From Branchipolynoe longqiensis (Eukaryota > Annelida > Polychaeta > Phyllodocida > Polynoidae): a stretch of DNA of 64,000 nucleotides. A program made the position numbers and the translations under genes. Below are positions 10,183-20,309 of this stretch, one piece after another. The DNA lies in assembly GCA_030323885.1 (NCBI GenBank), contig CM059186.1:23951849-24015848 (forward strand), given 5' to 3'. Every line of letters begins with the position of its first letter. Position 1 is the stretch's first letter. The notes under the pieces were generated by a model. The model had not been told where the DNA came from and ran no database searches. It saw only the letters and a list, made by a program, of their open reading frames with translations.

Positions 10183-10481
10183 TTAAAGTTGCATAGTCCG
10201 ATGGTTTTGAGTTTCTATCATCTCAGATAAATATATTAGGGTGATCGTTATCATCTACCTTACATAAACTTGAAGTAAGTTTGATTTAAAATGGCTACCG
10301 TTGGAGATATTTGAAGTGTAAACCTGCCAAATTAATTTAGGAAAGCTTGTCAAAACTCTGATACCATAGGCTTCTGTAGTAACAATTTTTAATAAGTTCT
10401 AAGTTAGATATGTAGAATCAAATCGAGATAATTGTATTGGTTTTGAAAATTTGATGTTTTCATCGGACTATGCACCTTTAA
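10183..10481 (+). mobile_element. TTAA-MITE copy M3
   Basis: Complete copy, TTAAAGTTGCATAGTCCGAT to catcggactatgcacctttaa, about 300 bp. It is shorter than the others because roughly 60 bp of the central part is missing. Confidence 0.85.
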
Positions 10482-10786
10482 GTGCGAGCATTATTTTGAA
10501 GTGTTACCAAGTGCCAAATTCATTGGTGTTAGATAGCTTGTAAAACCAGATCATAATAACATCAACCCTATTTATATAAGTGCATGTACTACAGAACTAC
10601 ACGTTCCCAAGTTAAACATTGGTTACTTGATTGCTAATATAAAACAGAACATCAACATCAAAACATTTCAAGAAGCGAACCAACCTGTCTTTCCTGTGGA
10701 AGCTGCAGTTTTAATACAACAATAGGTCAAATTAATTGTTTTAGCAGATCTGAATGAATATAAACAAGTAATATATATGCATAGAA

Positions 10787-10925
10787 ATATATAGTATAGT
10801 TATACGAATCTTACCTGGGTACAGATGATGGATAACTGGTGTTTTCCCGAGATACTAGCCTCGGATAGTCATGGGTCAGGGAGAAGGAAGCCCATCCAGG
10901 TCCAGCAATCTTTTACGTGATTTAA
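10787..10925. repeat. Y1 right terminal inverted repeat
   Basis: The interval 10839-10910 matches the reverse complement of 15573-15655 (cagggagaaggaa and agcaat are shared). The outer end 10811-10861 is matched in the ICR, and weaker similarity extends to 10787. Confidence 0.75.
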
Positions 10926-10980
10926 CACTATATGGATACTTATTGTGTTTTCAATTTGGTTCTAGCGAAAATGATAGTCG

Positions 10981-11100
10981 TGGTAGGCTAGTACCTAGGG
11001 AAAACACCAGTTATCCATCATCTGTACCCAGGTAAGCTTTGTATAACTATTCTATTTTACCTCAGTACTATGCCTCTGGCTACTCGTAGCCCAGGGAGAA
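10981..11100. repeat. Y1 internal complementary region (ICR)
   Basis: The first half (10984-11036) is the reverse complement of the right terminus (10811-10861), with about 39 bp exact around ggataactggtgttttccc. The second half (11052-11099) is the reverse complement of the left terminus (15609-15655), around agtactatgcctctgg. A region complementary to the outer ends of both termini is the defining feature used in the DIRS-1 rolling-circle model. Confidence 0.85.
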
Positions 11101-11197
11101 TTTGACGTAATCTAATTTTTTATCCTTTTATCCTTTTATGTTGTAACTATACTATGTATATAGGAGTACATAATTTAATGTTGTTTCTCACCTGCTT

Positions 11198-11845
11198 TTA
11201 GTTGGTGAGTAGGCATGTCACCACGCCGCTTGACTTTTCCAGTCGTTTGTTGTAATGTTTTGCAAACGATCTAGCCGCCTTCCACCTTGTGTGTGCAAGA
11301 ATTCTCTTGACTGAGATTCTTAATTGTCTTGCCTTAGAGACCATGGTTCCACATGTTGAGTGAGACGCATAGCATCCAGTGTTGACTCCTGCTTGCTTAA
11401 GCACCTTGATAGTCCACCTTGCGAGAGTGTCTCTCGATATAGCTTTATGTGGCCGTATAAAGCTGATTAGTAGTTGTCTGGAATTTCTAATTCTGCGTGA
11501 CTTGGATATATAAGCCCTAATGGCTGAAATTACACATATCCATTTATCCTCTGGAAAACTAGTAACATGTACTGTGGACAGTGGGTCCCCTGTATGATTT
11601 GATCTAAGTAATGTCTGTAAATCAAATGTAGCTTCATCCTTATCTATTTCTAGTCCATCTAGTGAAAGTACCACAATGGGTTGTTGGCCTCCATGTCCTG
11701 TAATTAGCAGTAATAAAACTGCTAATTTAAATCCTATGTCTTTCATTGACAAATGTCTGTTGCTAGGACATGACTTGAATAACTTGAATACTATTGACAC
11801 ATCCCAAAACCTATTGTATTTGTATTTTGGGTGGGTTTCTTTCAT
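11198..11845 (-). pseudogene. Y1 tyrosine recombinase with two catalytic Arg lost
   Basis: A 215-residue frame covers the catalytic domain. The first box reads LLLLITGHGGQQPIVVLSL, where DIRS recombinases usually have TGQRGQ, so Arg is replaced by Gly. The second box reads ASHSTCGTMVSKA where HSTRG is usual, so Arg is replaced by Cys (TGT from CGT, a CpG-type change). The later His (ILAHTRW) and the tyrosine nucleophile (FAKHYNK) are kept. With both Arg residues gone it should be catalytically dead. Normal lengths are longer; the N-terminal part lies in the neighbouring frame at 11811-12017. Confidence 0.8.
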
Positions 11846-12103
11846 ACACCAATCTAATGAACCAGTGTACTAAGTGAGGTTTCCCAATGGTTCTACTCTC
11901 CAAGCTTCTTGCTCTGAATGCCAAGACACATATTTTGGTAACTTTTTGTGATGCAAAGAGATCAATGTCTGGCTTGCCCCATTTGTGACCAATACAGTTG
12001 AAAATGTTGTGGTTCAATGACCATTCTAAATGGTCATGGAAGTGTCAGCTTTTCCTGTCAGCCAATGTGTTTTGGCTGCCTGGAATATGGCCTACTGTTA
12101 GCA

Positions 12104-12412
12104 TTATTTCATGTTTCTCTGCCCAATCCCAAATAAGTTTAGCCAGATTGTGTTACATTGTTTGGAATGGGTCCCTCCCATATTACGAATGTAAGCCATA
12201 GCTGTTGTATTATCTGTTAGAACACTTACATGATTTTTAGGGATGTGAATCAGACTGCAGAGTCCTAGGTAAATGGCTCTAAGCTCTAATACATTAATGT
12301 GGTCGGAGATTTCATGTTCCATCCAACGGCCACCTGTTGTCTGTTGGTCTCTATGGGCCCCCCAGCCTTCTAAGGAAGCCTCTGTTGTAACCAAAGTGTT
12401 AGACTCTCCCAT
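12104..12412 (-). pseudogene. Y1 RNase H
   Basis: The segment holds TTEASLEGWGAH, HINVLELRAIYLGL and VLTDNTTAMAYIRNMGG. In active copies the first motif is TDAS; here the catalytic Asp has become Glu, while the Glu of LEL and the Asp of TDN remain. The following frame (11811-12017, PDIDLFASQ) is the usual C-terminal extension of DIRS RT/RNase H, and it is separated by a frameshift. Confidence 0.8.
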
Positions 12413-12712
12413 CGTAATTGGGTTGGGTGAGTTTTTTTATGTGTGAAAGCCATCAAATTAAATCAGTTTGGCCTTCTGGCGAAATTGTCTTAGGCCGCTC
12501 AAAATTTCCTTTAGTGCGAGCCAGAGTCAAGTTTTTATCTCTCTCTCAGGATTTGATATGGGCCTGGCCATATAAGATAGCTGGTGAGTAGGCTATCATT
12601 ATTCCTATCAAGACTGTGACTTGTCATATTTTTGGTTTGTTCAATTGTAGTAATTGGTTTGCTGTTGTTGTGAATTTATCAACTTTTTGTTCTGTTAATG
12701 AAATAGCCATTT

Positions 12713-12970
12713 TTATGGTGTCAATGAAAGACATTTTTGTTTGTTTGTTGCCGTTATTACTGATTTAGTTTCATGTATATAGAAACCTAAATTTGTAAAT
12801 GTTTTACATAATTTATCTACTGCTGTTTTGCATTGTTGTTTCATTTGTACAACAATAAATGAATCATCAATGTAGGGAAACATGATATGTTCTTTCCTAG
12901 CCATAAGGGAAAAAAGTGATTTGAGTAACCTTGTGAAAATGCGTGGACAGCAGGCCAGTCCATTCGGCAT
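12713..12970 (-). pseudogene. Y1 reverse transcriptase, catalytic second half
   Basis: The segment starts MPNGLACCPRIFTRLLKSLF and contains the catalytic motif FPYIDDSFIV, then LGFYIHETKSV. These are the standard order and wording of DIRS-type RT (NGL..APRIFTK, YIDD, LGF.IH..KS). It overlaps the preceding frame by a frameshift. About 300 bp between it and the RNase H segment (12413-12712) continue the RT/RNase H linker but are broken by stops. Confidence 0.8.
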
Positions 12971-14622
12971 ACCCGTGAACTCATAAAGTTTGCCGTTTCA
13001 ACAATACTTTCGATCATGTTTATAGATGGTACCGTGTAGTAAGCATCTTTAAGGTCAACGCTGGCTACCCAAGTGCCTTGTGTGACTAAGTCTCTCGCTG
13101 TTTCTAACAAAAACATTTCTAAAAGTTTGTATTCTACGAATTTGTTAAATAAAGTTAGGTCTAAAATTAGTCTAACATCTCCGTTTGGTTTTGGTCTTAA
13201 GAAAATATTTGAAATAAATTCCCCAGCAACATCTAGTGCTGGTTCTATAATGCCCTTTTCACAAAACTTAAGGACTTCATTGTTTAATGCTTCACATTCT
13301 GAAGAGTAAAACCGATATGGAAATGGTATTGTATTCTGAATAGGTTCTTCTATTAACAGGATCCTTACCCCTTCTGCTAGGCAAAGGATAGTTAAGTTAT
13401 CTGTAACTTTATTCCATTCCGAAAGACAGTAATTGAGGTTACCTGCTTGAAAGGTATTGATTACTGCTATTGCTTGAGTCGCCACTTCTATTTGTACCCT
13501 GGGCGGGGGAACGGCTTCTGAGTGTTGAACTCCCTCTTGCCTGTTCCCATCATTCCAGCCCAACGATTGCCCTTGGCCCCTTCCTCTGGCTTGGAAGCTG
13601 AAGTTGGTTCCGAACTGGCCTCCCCGTTGGCTGGTTCTTTGGTTGCGAAAATCCTGCCTCAGCTTCTTGAAGCGGTTGGAGTTGCCGTCAGCCGATTTCT
13701 TTTTGTCAGTTTCCATGTGTTTTCCGCATTGGAGCTGGTCTCCACTTGTTTGAACAAGTATTGCAGCTGTCCGCCAAACATCTTGGGTCTTGTCCAGTGG
13801 CTTGCCCTTGATGGGCTTTGGTGCCAGGAATAGTGTGTATTCCTTGCCATCATTGTCTGTAATCTTTTTGTACCATGCCACCTCATTTCCAGCGTATGTG
13901 CAGACCACTTTCAAGATGTTCTCAAACCGTCTGTAGGAAAGGAAGTTGCTGGTTGCTGTTAGTAATGCAATCCCTCCATTCATATCATCACACAGTGACG
14001 AGAACTTGTTCTCTGCCATCATCCTGTTGGCGATGGGCGCAATAGCTGTAAGAGCCGAGAGTACCCCTTTGTGTACCATGTGCAGAGCCGTCTCAAACTT
14101 TTTCCTCTCTTCGCTGAGTTTCACCTCAGGATCCATCTCTTTGATGCCGGATTCCGGGATTCCTTTAATCCCTGTAAGTTTCTCTGCCATCATCTTCATG
14201 AGGGGCATCTTTTTACGGGCCCTCGTGTACTCGTCTCCTTCTGAGGAATTGTCTCTTTCCTTGTGTTTGCGCTTCCATGCCAACACAAACACCTCCTCTT
14301 GTGAGTTGTCATCTGTTAAGGCCTGATCTTCAGAGAGGTCCTCCCATTCCGACTCATCGGAGTCTAGCGGAACCTTGGTTTGCCTGTTCTTTGACGTACC
14401 TGCTCTAGATGGTAACATTTCTTCCATCTTCTGTTGCATTAGCCTGGCAACCTGCTCGTCTAGGTCCCTATCAGCTGGGCCGGGGCCGGTGTCATACTCC
14501 CCTGCCTCATCAGAATCCCTTTGTTCTGGCAATGGCAACCTTTGTACCCACGCCGGCAGTGTGGCGTCTTCATCAGCACTGAGTGCATGAGTTGCCTCTG
14601 CCTTACTCCGCTTCATAGCCAT
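12841..14622 (-). pseudogene. Y1 gag-like region fused in frame to the first half of RT
   Basis: The start at 14622 (ATGGCTATGAAGCGG) opens a 593-residue frame. Residues about 1-150 are acidic and low-complexity, about 190-290 look like a gag structural region, and about 310-375 are Gly/Gln/Arg-rich. RT follows from about residue 410, with EFISNIFLRPKPNGDVRLIL and then ASVDLKDAYYTVP, which carries the first catalytic aspartate. After that motif the frame is wrong. The matching continuation (NGKLYEFTGMPNGLACCPR) is in another frame, and a TGA lies in the short damaged stretch between. The real ORF would have joined the segment at 12713-12970. There is no CCHC knuckle that I can see. Confidence 0.8.
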
Positions 14623-14734
14623 GGCTCTGAGACTGTGAGTAAAAAGACAAACAATGATTAGTCATTGTCTTAGGCGGAATAGCACACTGATAATTAGAGT
14701 ATAATTATACTAGGTTTGTATTCTTGCCGTTAAA

Positions 14735-15037
14735 TTTTATTGAAGATTTATACTGCCTATCATGGATAAGTCTGAATAGACTTGTTTTCACCATTAGACA
14801 GTTTGTCGATAGAAAGCCCGAGCCTACACTTTTACCGACCCAAGGGATTTTTAACCTCCCACACCACATAGACATGGTATGAGAGCAACTGGGCTTTGAT
14901 GATGCTGTAAGGTATACACAGCGGTGGAAATCCAAATTGGCAGAGGTGGGGGCACAGGGAATTGAACCACCGACCTTCAGATTAGGAGTCTGACCGAGAA
15001 AAAGTCAGACACTCTAACCACTCCGCCACAGAGAACA
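14735..15037 (-). mobile_element. SINE-B copy 1 (tRNA-like head), inside Y1
   Basis: The minus-strand head reads ctctgtggcggagtggttag, with an A-box-like start, and ends in a B-box-like ggtggttcaattcc. The body contains gagagcaactgggc and the tail contains ccattagacagtttgtcg. Similar copies occur at 49808-50030 (minus) and 50985-51262 (plus). Confidence 0.7.
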
Positions 15038-15559
15038 CCACAATCAATTTTTAATGCAGGTGTACTGCTAACAGACAGTCACAGGATGACGGTATGGGTA
15101 ACCAACCGATCCATTCGAGGGGTAGGGACCAGTGTAGCGGTGCCCTCCCACACTCTATGTACCTATAAACTTCTCCCACCTGTGGCTTTCTTTGCCAACA
15201 AGTTGAAGAAAAACTATAGGACTCGGAGGAACGCCTTAACAAGAATCACAAATGGGGAATCTTAATGAAACCCAGGGAATGAATCCCTAACTATGTAACT
15301 GGCTCCTGCCAACATCTCTCCATTCGGCAACGGGTGGCTTAATTAATAACCGAAAACAATGGAAGCATTGTTCTATGGATCATGCCAAATACGATCGAAA
15401 CTAAGCTGTAAAACAGTAATAACTTATCGAAAAGTTAAAAAAAACTTTGTTACTGAATACTAACATGAACTAAACCAATGTACCGAGCTTGAAAGATACT
15501 AACCTGTTTGGTTTTGTAGTAAATGTAGAAAAACTGCCAGAGCTGCTCACAAGATGTCC

Positions 15560-15649
15560 TCCTGCTGTGAGCTGATTATGCTAATTGCTTGACCCGGATG
15601 TGTTTCCTTCTCCCTGGGCTACAAGTACCCAGAGGCATAGTACCGAGGT

Positions 15650-15655
<6 letters not shown>
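15560..15655. repeat. Y1 left terminal inverted repeat
   Basis: It ends ttctccctgggctac ... gaggtaaaa next to a TA microsatellite at 15655-15680, and its complement is present at 10839-10910 and in the ICR. Confidence 0.75.
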
Positions 15656-15680
<25 letters not shown>

Positions 15681-15780
15681 CCAATCTGTAATTATGATTA
15701 TGGGAGTATAAACAAAGGGCATGTCACCTCGCAGGTACTCCACCCTTACCACTCTGCCACCGCATCTACAGATATATAAT

Positions 15781-16066
15781 CGTGGGATTCGAACCCACGG
15801 GTTCGAAACCTGGTAGAGTCAAACCAATGACTTAAGAATTGATACTTCTCACTTCCTAGCCAGGCACTCGGCATTATTAGGATAGGGCAAGGACCGGTTG
15901 GCTCGGTATCAGGATACTGTGACTGAGTGGAACATCAGGTCATGGTGCTGGTGGCCTGGTCTCCCAGTGGGGAAGCACTATGAAGTCATCATGAGTGCGC
16001 AATGTCACAAGTCGGTGCCCGTCCTGATATGACCTTAGATGTTGCCAGGACGTAAAACTCCAACAA
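15781..16066 (+). mobile_element. SINE-A, plus copy lacking the 5' half of the head
   Basis: It carries a B-box-like ggttcgaaacctggt, the full body and the tail ggacgtaaaactccaac. It is followed immediately by an opposite-strand SINE-A head. Confidence 0.85.
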
Positions 16067-16160
16067 GGCCATGCTAGGAAATGACAAGTATTAAGTTTAT
16101 ATATCATTGGTTTGACTCGACCGGGAACCGAACCCCCGATTCGGCCACCACGCCCGGTAG
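16067..16160 (-). mobile_element. SINE-A head fragment, inverted against the previous copy
   Basis: Only the tRNA-like head and first body part are present (plus: ggaaatgacaag to ccaccacgcccggtag). It joins the end of the plus copy without spacer, giving a tail-to-body inverted junction. Confidence 0.75.
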
Positions 16161-16375
16161 CTACTAGAACGATCGGCGATGTTGACTAGTTACGTCTGTC
16201 AACCAGCCAATGCGCACGCGCAGTAAATCAGGTACACATAAACACTCAACCTGTCTATTGGCCTAGGTATGTCCAAACGCACTGCACATTTTAATACCAG
16301 CATAACACACCCTTAAAAATGTAACACCACCCACCACAGTGGCAGGAAATAAATATATTGGACTTGAATAGGTAA

Positions 16376-16376
<1 letters not shown>

Positions 16377-16428
<52 letters not shown>
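16377..16428. repeat. TA microsatellite
   Basis: About 26 TA units adjoin the left side of the TIR element at 16458. Confidence 0.95.
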
Positions 16429-16429
<1 letters not shown>

Positions 16430-16457
16430 CGCATTTCAAGCGTGGCACAAAACACAA

Positions 16458-17391
16458 CAGGGCCCATATGTATGAGCCCGGGTTAGCGGTCGTAACCCTC
16501 CGCCGTGCGGATTTCCCGGGTTAGCGGGGAAAACTGCATATGTATGTGTCCGGATTAAACTAACTCGGCGAGCGTAAAGTCGCCTGCACTAACCCCATGC
16601 GAAAGGAGGGTTAAAGGTGGGGTTAGGCGCCGATTATGGCCAAATCTATTCAATGCGATCATATTTAACAGAATTAGATACCCAATAAGTGAAATTTGAT
16701 CAATTTAACCCTAAATTTGAATCGTTATTAAGGCTACCGCCGTATTGGCGGTGATATTAATAGTGTCGAATCGACGAATGTAAAGTAAACAAATCGCCGC
16801 CTCCGCAGCGACATCGATATCCATACTGTCATACATCACCGACGCCGCTGCCGCCGCCGAATTGGCGGCAATCTATTAGGCCGAAATCTACTCAATGCTA
16901 TCATATTTAACAGAATTACATACTCAAATCATGACATTTCATTAAATTAACCCTAAATTCGAAGCAATATTAACGTAGCAGCTACATCGGCGGCGTTATT
17001 CATATTGTCCAATCGACGAATGTAAAGTAAACAAATCGCCTCCGCCGCCGCCGAATCGGCGGCTATATATTAGGCCCAAATCTATTCAATGCGATCATAT
17101 TTAACACAATTACATACGCAATAAGTGAAATTTGATCAATTTAATCCTAAATTTGAAACGTTATTAAGGCTACCGCCGCATTGGCGGAGATATTAATAGT
17201 GTCGAATCGACGAATGTAAATACGCACACAGGGATTTCCCAAATCAACAAATAATGCATTGGTTAGCTAACCCGGGCGCGCTTTGGACTCATACATCCCC
17301 CGTGACACATTTGGAACTCCGGGGTTAGCTAACCCGGCACCCTCCTTTAACCCAGGTGAGGTTAAAAATTGGCTCATACATATGGGCCCTG
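16458..17391. mobile_element. TIR element with perfect about 20-bp ends and a triplicated core
   Basis: The left end CAGGGCCCATATGTATGAGC is exactly complementary to the right end, which terminates tatgggccctg. The inside holds three tandem units (about 16643-16881, 16884-17078 and 17079-17220), each beginning aaatctattcaatgcgatca or a variant, carrying gtgtcgaatcgacgaatgta, and rich in CCGCCG. There is no ORF. It is a non-autonomous DNA transposon of unknown superfamily. Confidence 0.75.
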
Positions 17392-17439
17392 TGTGCAACA
17401 AGAGTCTCCCGCAACGATACACGTTTCCGCCATTACAAA

Positions 17440-18110
17440 ACGACTGTTTTGAATAACCCCCTCCTCCCCGCGCTCCCCTCCCCCTCTCCCTCCGCTCCCC
17501 CATACCCCCGTTCCCCGTATCCTTTACCCGCTCCCCCTCCTCCCTTCTCCCCGCCCCCTCCCCCAACCCCCTTACAGTGCCCATCACGACTTCCGATCCC
17601 GCTCCCCTTCGCCCGCTCCCCCATCCCCCTTCACCCCCACCCACCCCCCTCCCTCCGCCCATCACGCCTGCCGCAGCCGTCAGTGGCGCTCCTGTCGGTG
17701 ACAGGCACCGGTGGCGCCCTCAAGCGGCTTCTGAGTGAAGCGCGTCATTAACATGGCGGCGGTCAAGGCCGCTCAGCCCGGCGGCGGGGCGGGGACGACG
17801 GTGGCGGGGGACGGCGGCAGCAGCGCGGGCCGGGGGGGGGGGGCGGTGACGGCGGCAGCGGCGGCGGGGGTGGGGGTGGCAGCGGTAGGGGCGGTGACGG
17901 CGGGCTGTTGCGGCCGCCAGTCCCTTCGTGGAGGCCCCTCGTTGCCGCGCCACCTCGCTGCGCACGTTATCCCCCCTAAATTGGTCCTGACAAACCCAAT
18001 TCGGCTTTTATTGGGCCCCCAAGCCGGCCGTTATGTGGCTGCGACGTAAGGGGAAGGAAGGAAGGAGGGGGCACGGCGGGGTGGTGGGTGGGCGGGGTGG
18101 TGGGTCGGTG
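17440..18110 (+). other. CpG-rich island with a candidate first exon
   Basis: A C-rich stretch (17455-17665) leads into GC-rich, CpG-dense DNA. An ATG in a fair context (ttaacATGGCGGCGG, A at 17753) opens a Gly/Ala-rich frame that turns non-repetitive near its end (LAAHVIPPKLVLTNPIRLLLG) and reaches a possible 5' splice site (gcgac|gtaagg at about 18047). It lies on the plus strand, opposite to the TMEM179-like gene. No family was recognised. It may be a promoter with a 5' exon, or simply a GC-rich island. Confidence 0.3.
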
Positions 18111-18179
18111 GGGAGATTTTGTAAGAGGAAAAGAAGGCCCGTTGATAATCAATGCTTGGTTATAATAGGTTGGTGTTTA

Positions 18180-18494
18180 GTTGGTTGGTTGGTTGGTTGT
18201 TGGAGTTTTACGTACTGGCAACATTTAACGTCATATCAGGAGGGGTACCGATGTGTGACAGTGCGCACTCATTGTCGCTTCTTAGCCAGGCGCTCGGCAT
18301 TAATAGGATAGGGCAATGACTGGTTTGCACAGTATTAAGATAATGTGACCGTGTGGGATATCGGGTCATAGTGTCGGCGGCCTGGTCTCCAAGTGGGGCA
18401 GCACTATAAAGTTGTCATGAGTATGCACTGTTACAAGTCAGTACCCATCCTGATATGACCTTAGATGTTGCTAGGACGTAAAACAACAACCAAA
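18180..18494. mobile_element. SINE-A fold-back: minus tail joined to plus body
   Basis: The interval 18185-18271 is a minus-strand 3' tail (ttggagttttacgtactggc ... gtgcgcactcat). It switches at about 18272 to a plus-strand body and tail (tcgcttcttagcc ... gctaggacgtaaaac) ending at 18494. The two tails face outward. Confidence 0.75.
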
Positions 18495-18714
18495 CCAAAC
18501 CAACCCCAAACCAGGCAGGAGCAGTGATCACGATGTCGATGTGGCCCCCTAATACGCATGCGCTTATGCCATTTTTGTACAATGTTAGTCCGCTCCCTGT
18601 CCACCTATCAAACCAACCAGAGGGCCTGTGGCAATATGACGGTATCAATGACCTAAATGCTACCTGAGACACTGAAGTATAAAACACATAGGATCGCAGC
18701 CAATGCACACTGCT

Positions 18715-18885
18715 CACAATTCCCACCTGTGGTAAAACCCTAACAAACATGATTATATTATGGTAAGATAACACCAACACTACAACTGGCCAGCATTGAA
18801 AACAAGCCTGGGTACCCGGGCTTATATGCTATGGACAGTATAAATACAGCCTCAATAAAAACTTAAATTAAAAAAAATATAATTA
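18715..18885 (+). mobile_element. LINE-A 3' UTR fragment
   Basis: Plus-strand tail with ggccagcattgaaaacaagc, tggacagtataaatacagcc and tcaataaaaac, then A-rich. It is the reverse complement of the ends at 1790-1935 and 29215-29330. Confidence 0.65.
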
Positions 18886-18944
18886 CATGCATTGGCGGCA
18901 GATATTTGAAAAGGAAAACCACCTATGTCTACTATTTACTTATG

Positions 18945-19244
18945 TGTTTGTTGTTGTTTTACATCCTAGCAAGATTTAAGGTCATGTCAAAATGGGTAGC
19001 AACTTGTAACAGTGCATACTTGTGGCGACTTTATAGTGCTGCCCCACTGGGAAACCAGGCTGCCAGCACCATGACCTGCTTTCCCACTCAGTCACATTAT
19101 CCTGACACTGAGCTAACCAGTCCTTGCCCTATCTTATTAATGCAGAGCGCCAGGCTAGAAAGCAATCATTATCGATTTTGTAAGTCATTGGTTTGACTCA
19201 GCCAGGAGGCCTGAGCTCTACCAATTCGGCCACCGTGCCCGGTG
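18945..19244 (-). mobile_element. SINE-A copy
   Basis: Minus strand, with tail, body and a shortened head (plus: ctctaccaattcggccaccg). The region just before the head carries a small deletion. Confidence 0.85.
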
Positions 19245-19272
19245 CTAAATAGAGAAAACGTGTGTTAATTCT

Positions 19273-20036
19273 CCTGGCCCGGTCACATACACTTTAGTGG
19301 ACGTAGTTGAACGTAGGTGAACATAGTGGAGGCTAACGTGGGTCAAACGTGGTGTAAGTATGCTAAAATACATTGAAATACGTTAAGGTATGGCAGGTTT
19401 TGGTATGTATAAATACGTTACAGTACGGATAAATATGTTATAGTACGGATGCCGGTACCTTCAACTACATTCAACTACATTAGCCTCCACTACATTGACC
19501 TACGTCCACTAACGGCTATGTGTCCAGGGCTTCGTCCAAGCATGCTAGAGTATGCTAGAGTATGCTAGAGTATGCTAGAGTATGCTAGAGTACATTAGCA
19601 TCACATATGTAAGTTCACAAGTTCAGCCTCAAACGTAGTGCTCTTTTGTACATGTCCAAAAATGTAATCGGACATCACTGCTCACCCACATTATTACCAA
19701 CTTAACATCACGGACAAGTACGGATGCCGGTACGTTCAACTACGTTCAACTACATTATCCTTCACTACATTCACCTATCTCCACTAACGGCTATGTGACC
19801 AGGGCTCCGTCCAAGCATGCTAGAGTACACTAGAGCATGCTAGAGTATGCTATAGTATGCTAGAGTACATTAGCATCACGGATGCAAATTCAGCCTCTAA
19901 CATAGCGCTCTTTTGTACATGTCCAACAATTTAATTGGACATCACGGCTCACCCACATTATTACCAAGTTAACATCACGGACAAGTACGGATGCCGGTAC
20001 GTTCAACTACGTCCACTAACGCGTATGTGACCAGGG
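19273..20036. mobile_element. tac-rich palindromic TIR element with tandemly repeated right arm (family T1)
   Basis: The left arm ggcccggtcacatac then ttagtggacgtagttgaacg is complementary to ttagcctccactacattgac then ccactaacggctatgtg at 19470-19529. The right-arm module, with tatgctagag repeats and cagcctcaaacgtagtgctc, then recurs ending at about 19803 and about 20036. A second copy is at 22943-23272 and a fragment at 23795-23990. It is non-coding. Confidence 0.65.
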
Positions 20037-20173
20037 CATCAGTGAGAGGAAGGTGGTGCTTGTGCTTGTCTCAGACCCAAAGAACTGCCCTACCACTGTG
20101 CATCCGCATATCGACAGTACACATGTCCTCAACATCACCTACCTCTATGTAATAATTATATATTAAAAAAATA

Positions 20174-20309
20174 CTTGTTGGCGTTTTACATCCTGACAAC
20201 ATCTAAGGACATACAAGGACGGGTACCATCTTGTGACAGTCAGTGCACACTCAGTTTACAGTGCTGCCCAACTGGGAAGCTAGGCGGCCGGTACCATGGC
20301 TCAATTTCC
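20174..20309 (-). mobile_element. SINE-A tail fragment abutting a LINE end
   Basis: The minus-strand tail and part of the body stop at ctcaatttccca, exactly where the LINE-B 3' microsatellite (cat)n begins. Confidence 0.75.

Larger units (their letters stand above)
10787..15655 (-). mobile_element. DIRS-like tyrosine-recombinase retrotransposon (element Y1)
   Basis: The element reads on the minus strand: left inverted repeat (15560-15655), leader, gag/RT (14622-12713), RNase H (12412-12104), tyrosine recombinase (11845-11198), internal complementary region (11100-10981) and right inverted repeat (10925-10787). It has no LTRs and no integrase, the hallmark of the DIRS order. The coding part carries frameshifts, stops and two lost recombinase arginines, so it is inactive. 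A SINE-B (14735-15037) was inserted between the gag start and the left terminus. It lies in the host intron in the same orientation as the gene. Confidence 0.85.

Noticed and set aside
13522..14590. Plus-strand frames opposite the Y1 gag region
   Set aside because: They are antisense shadows of the gag/RT frame, which has clear protein motifs on the minus strand.
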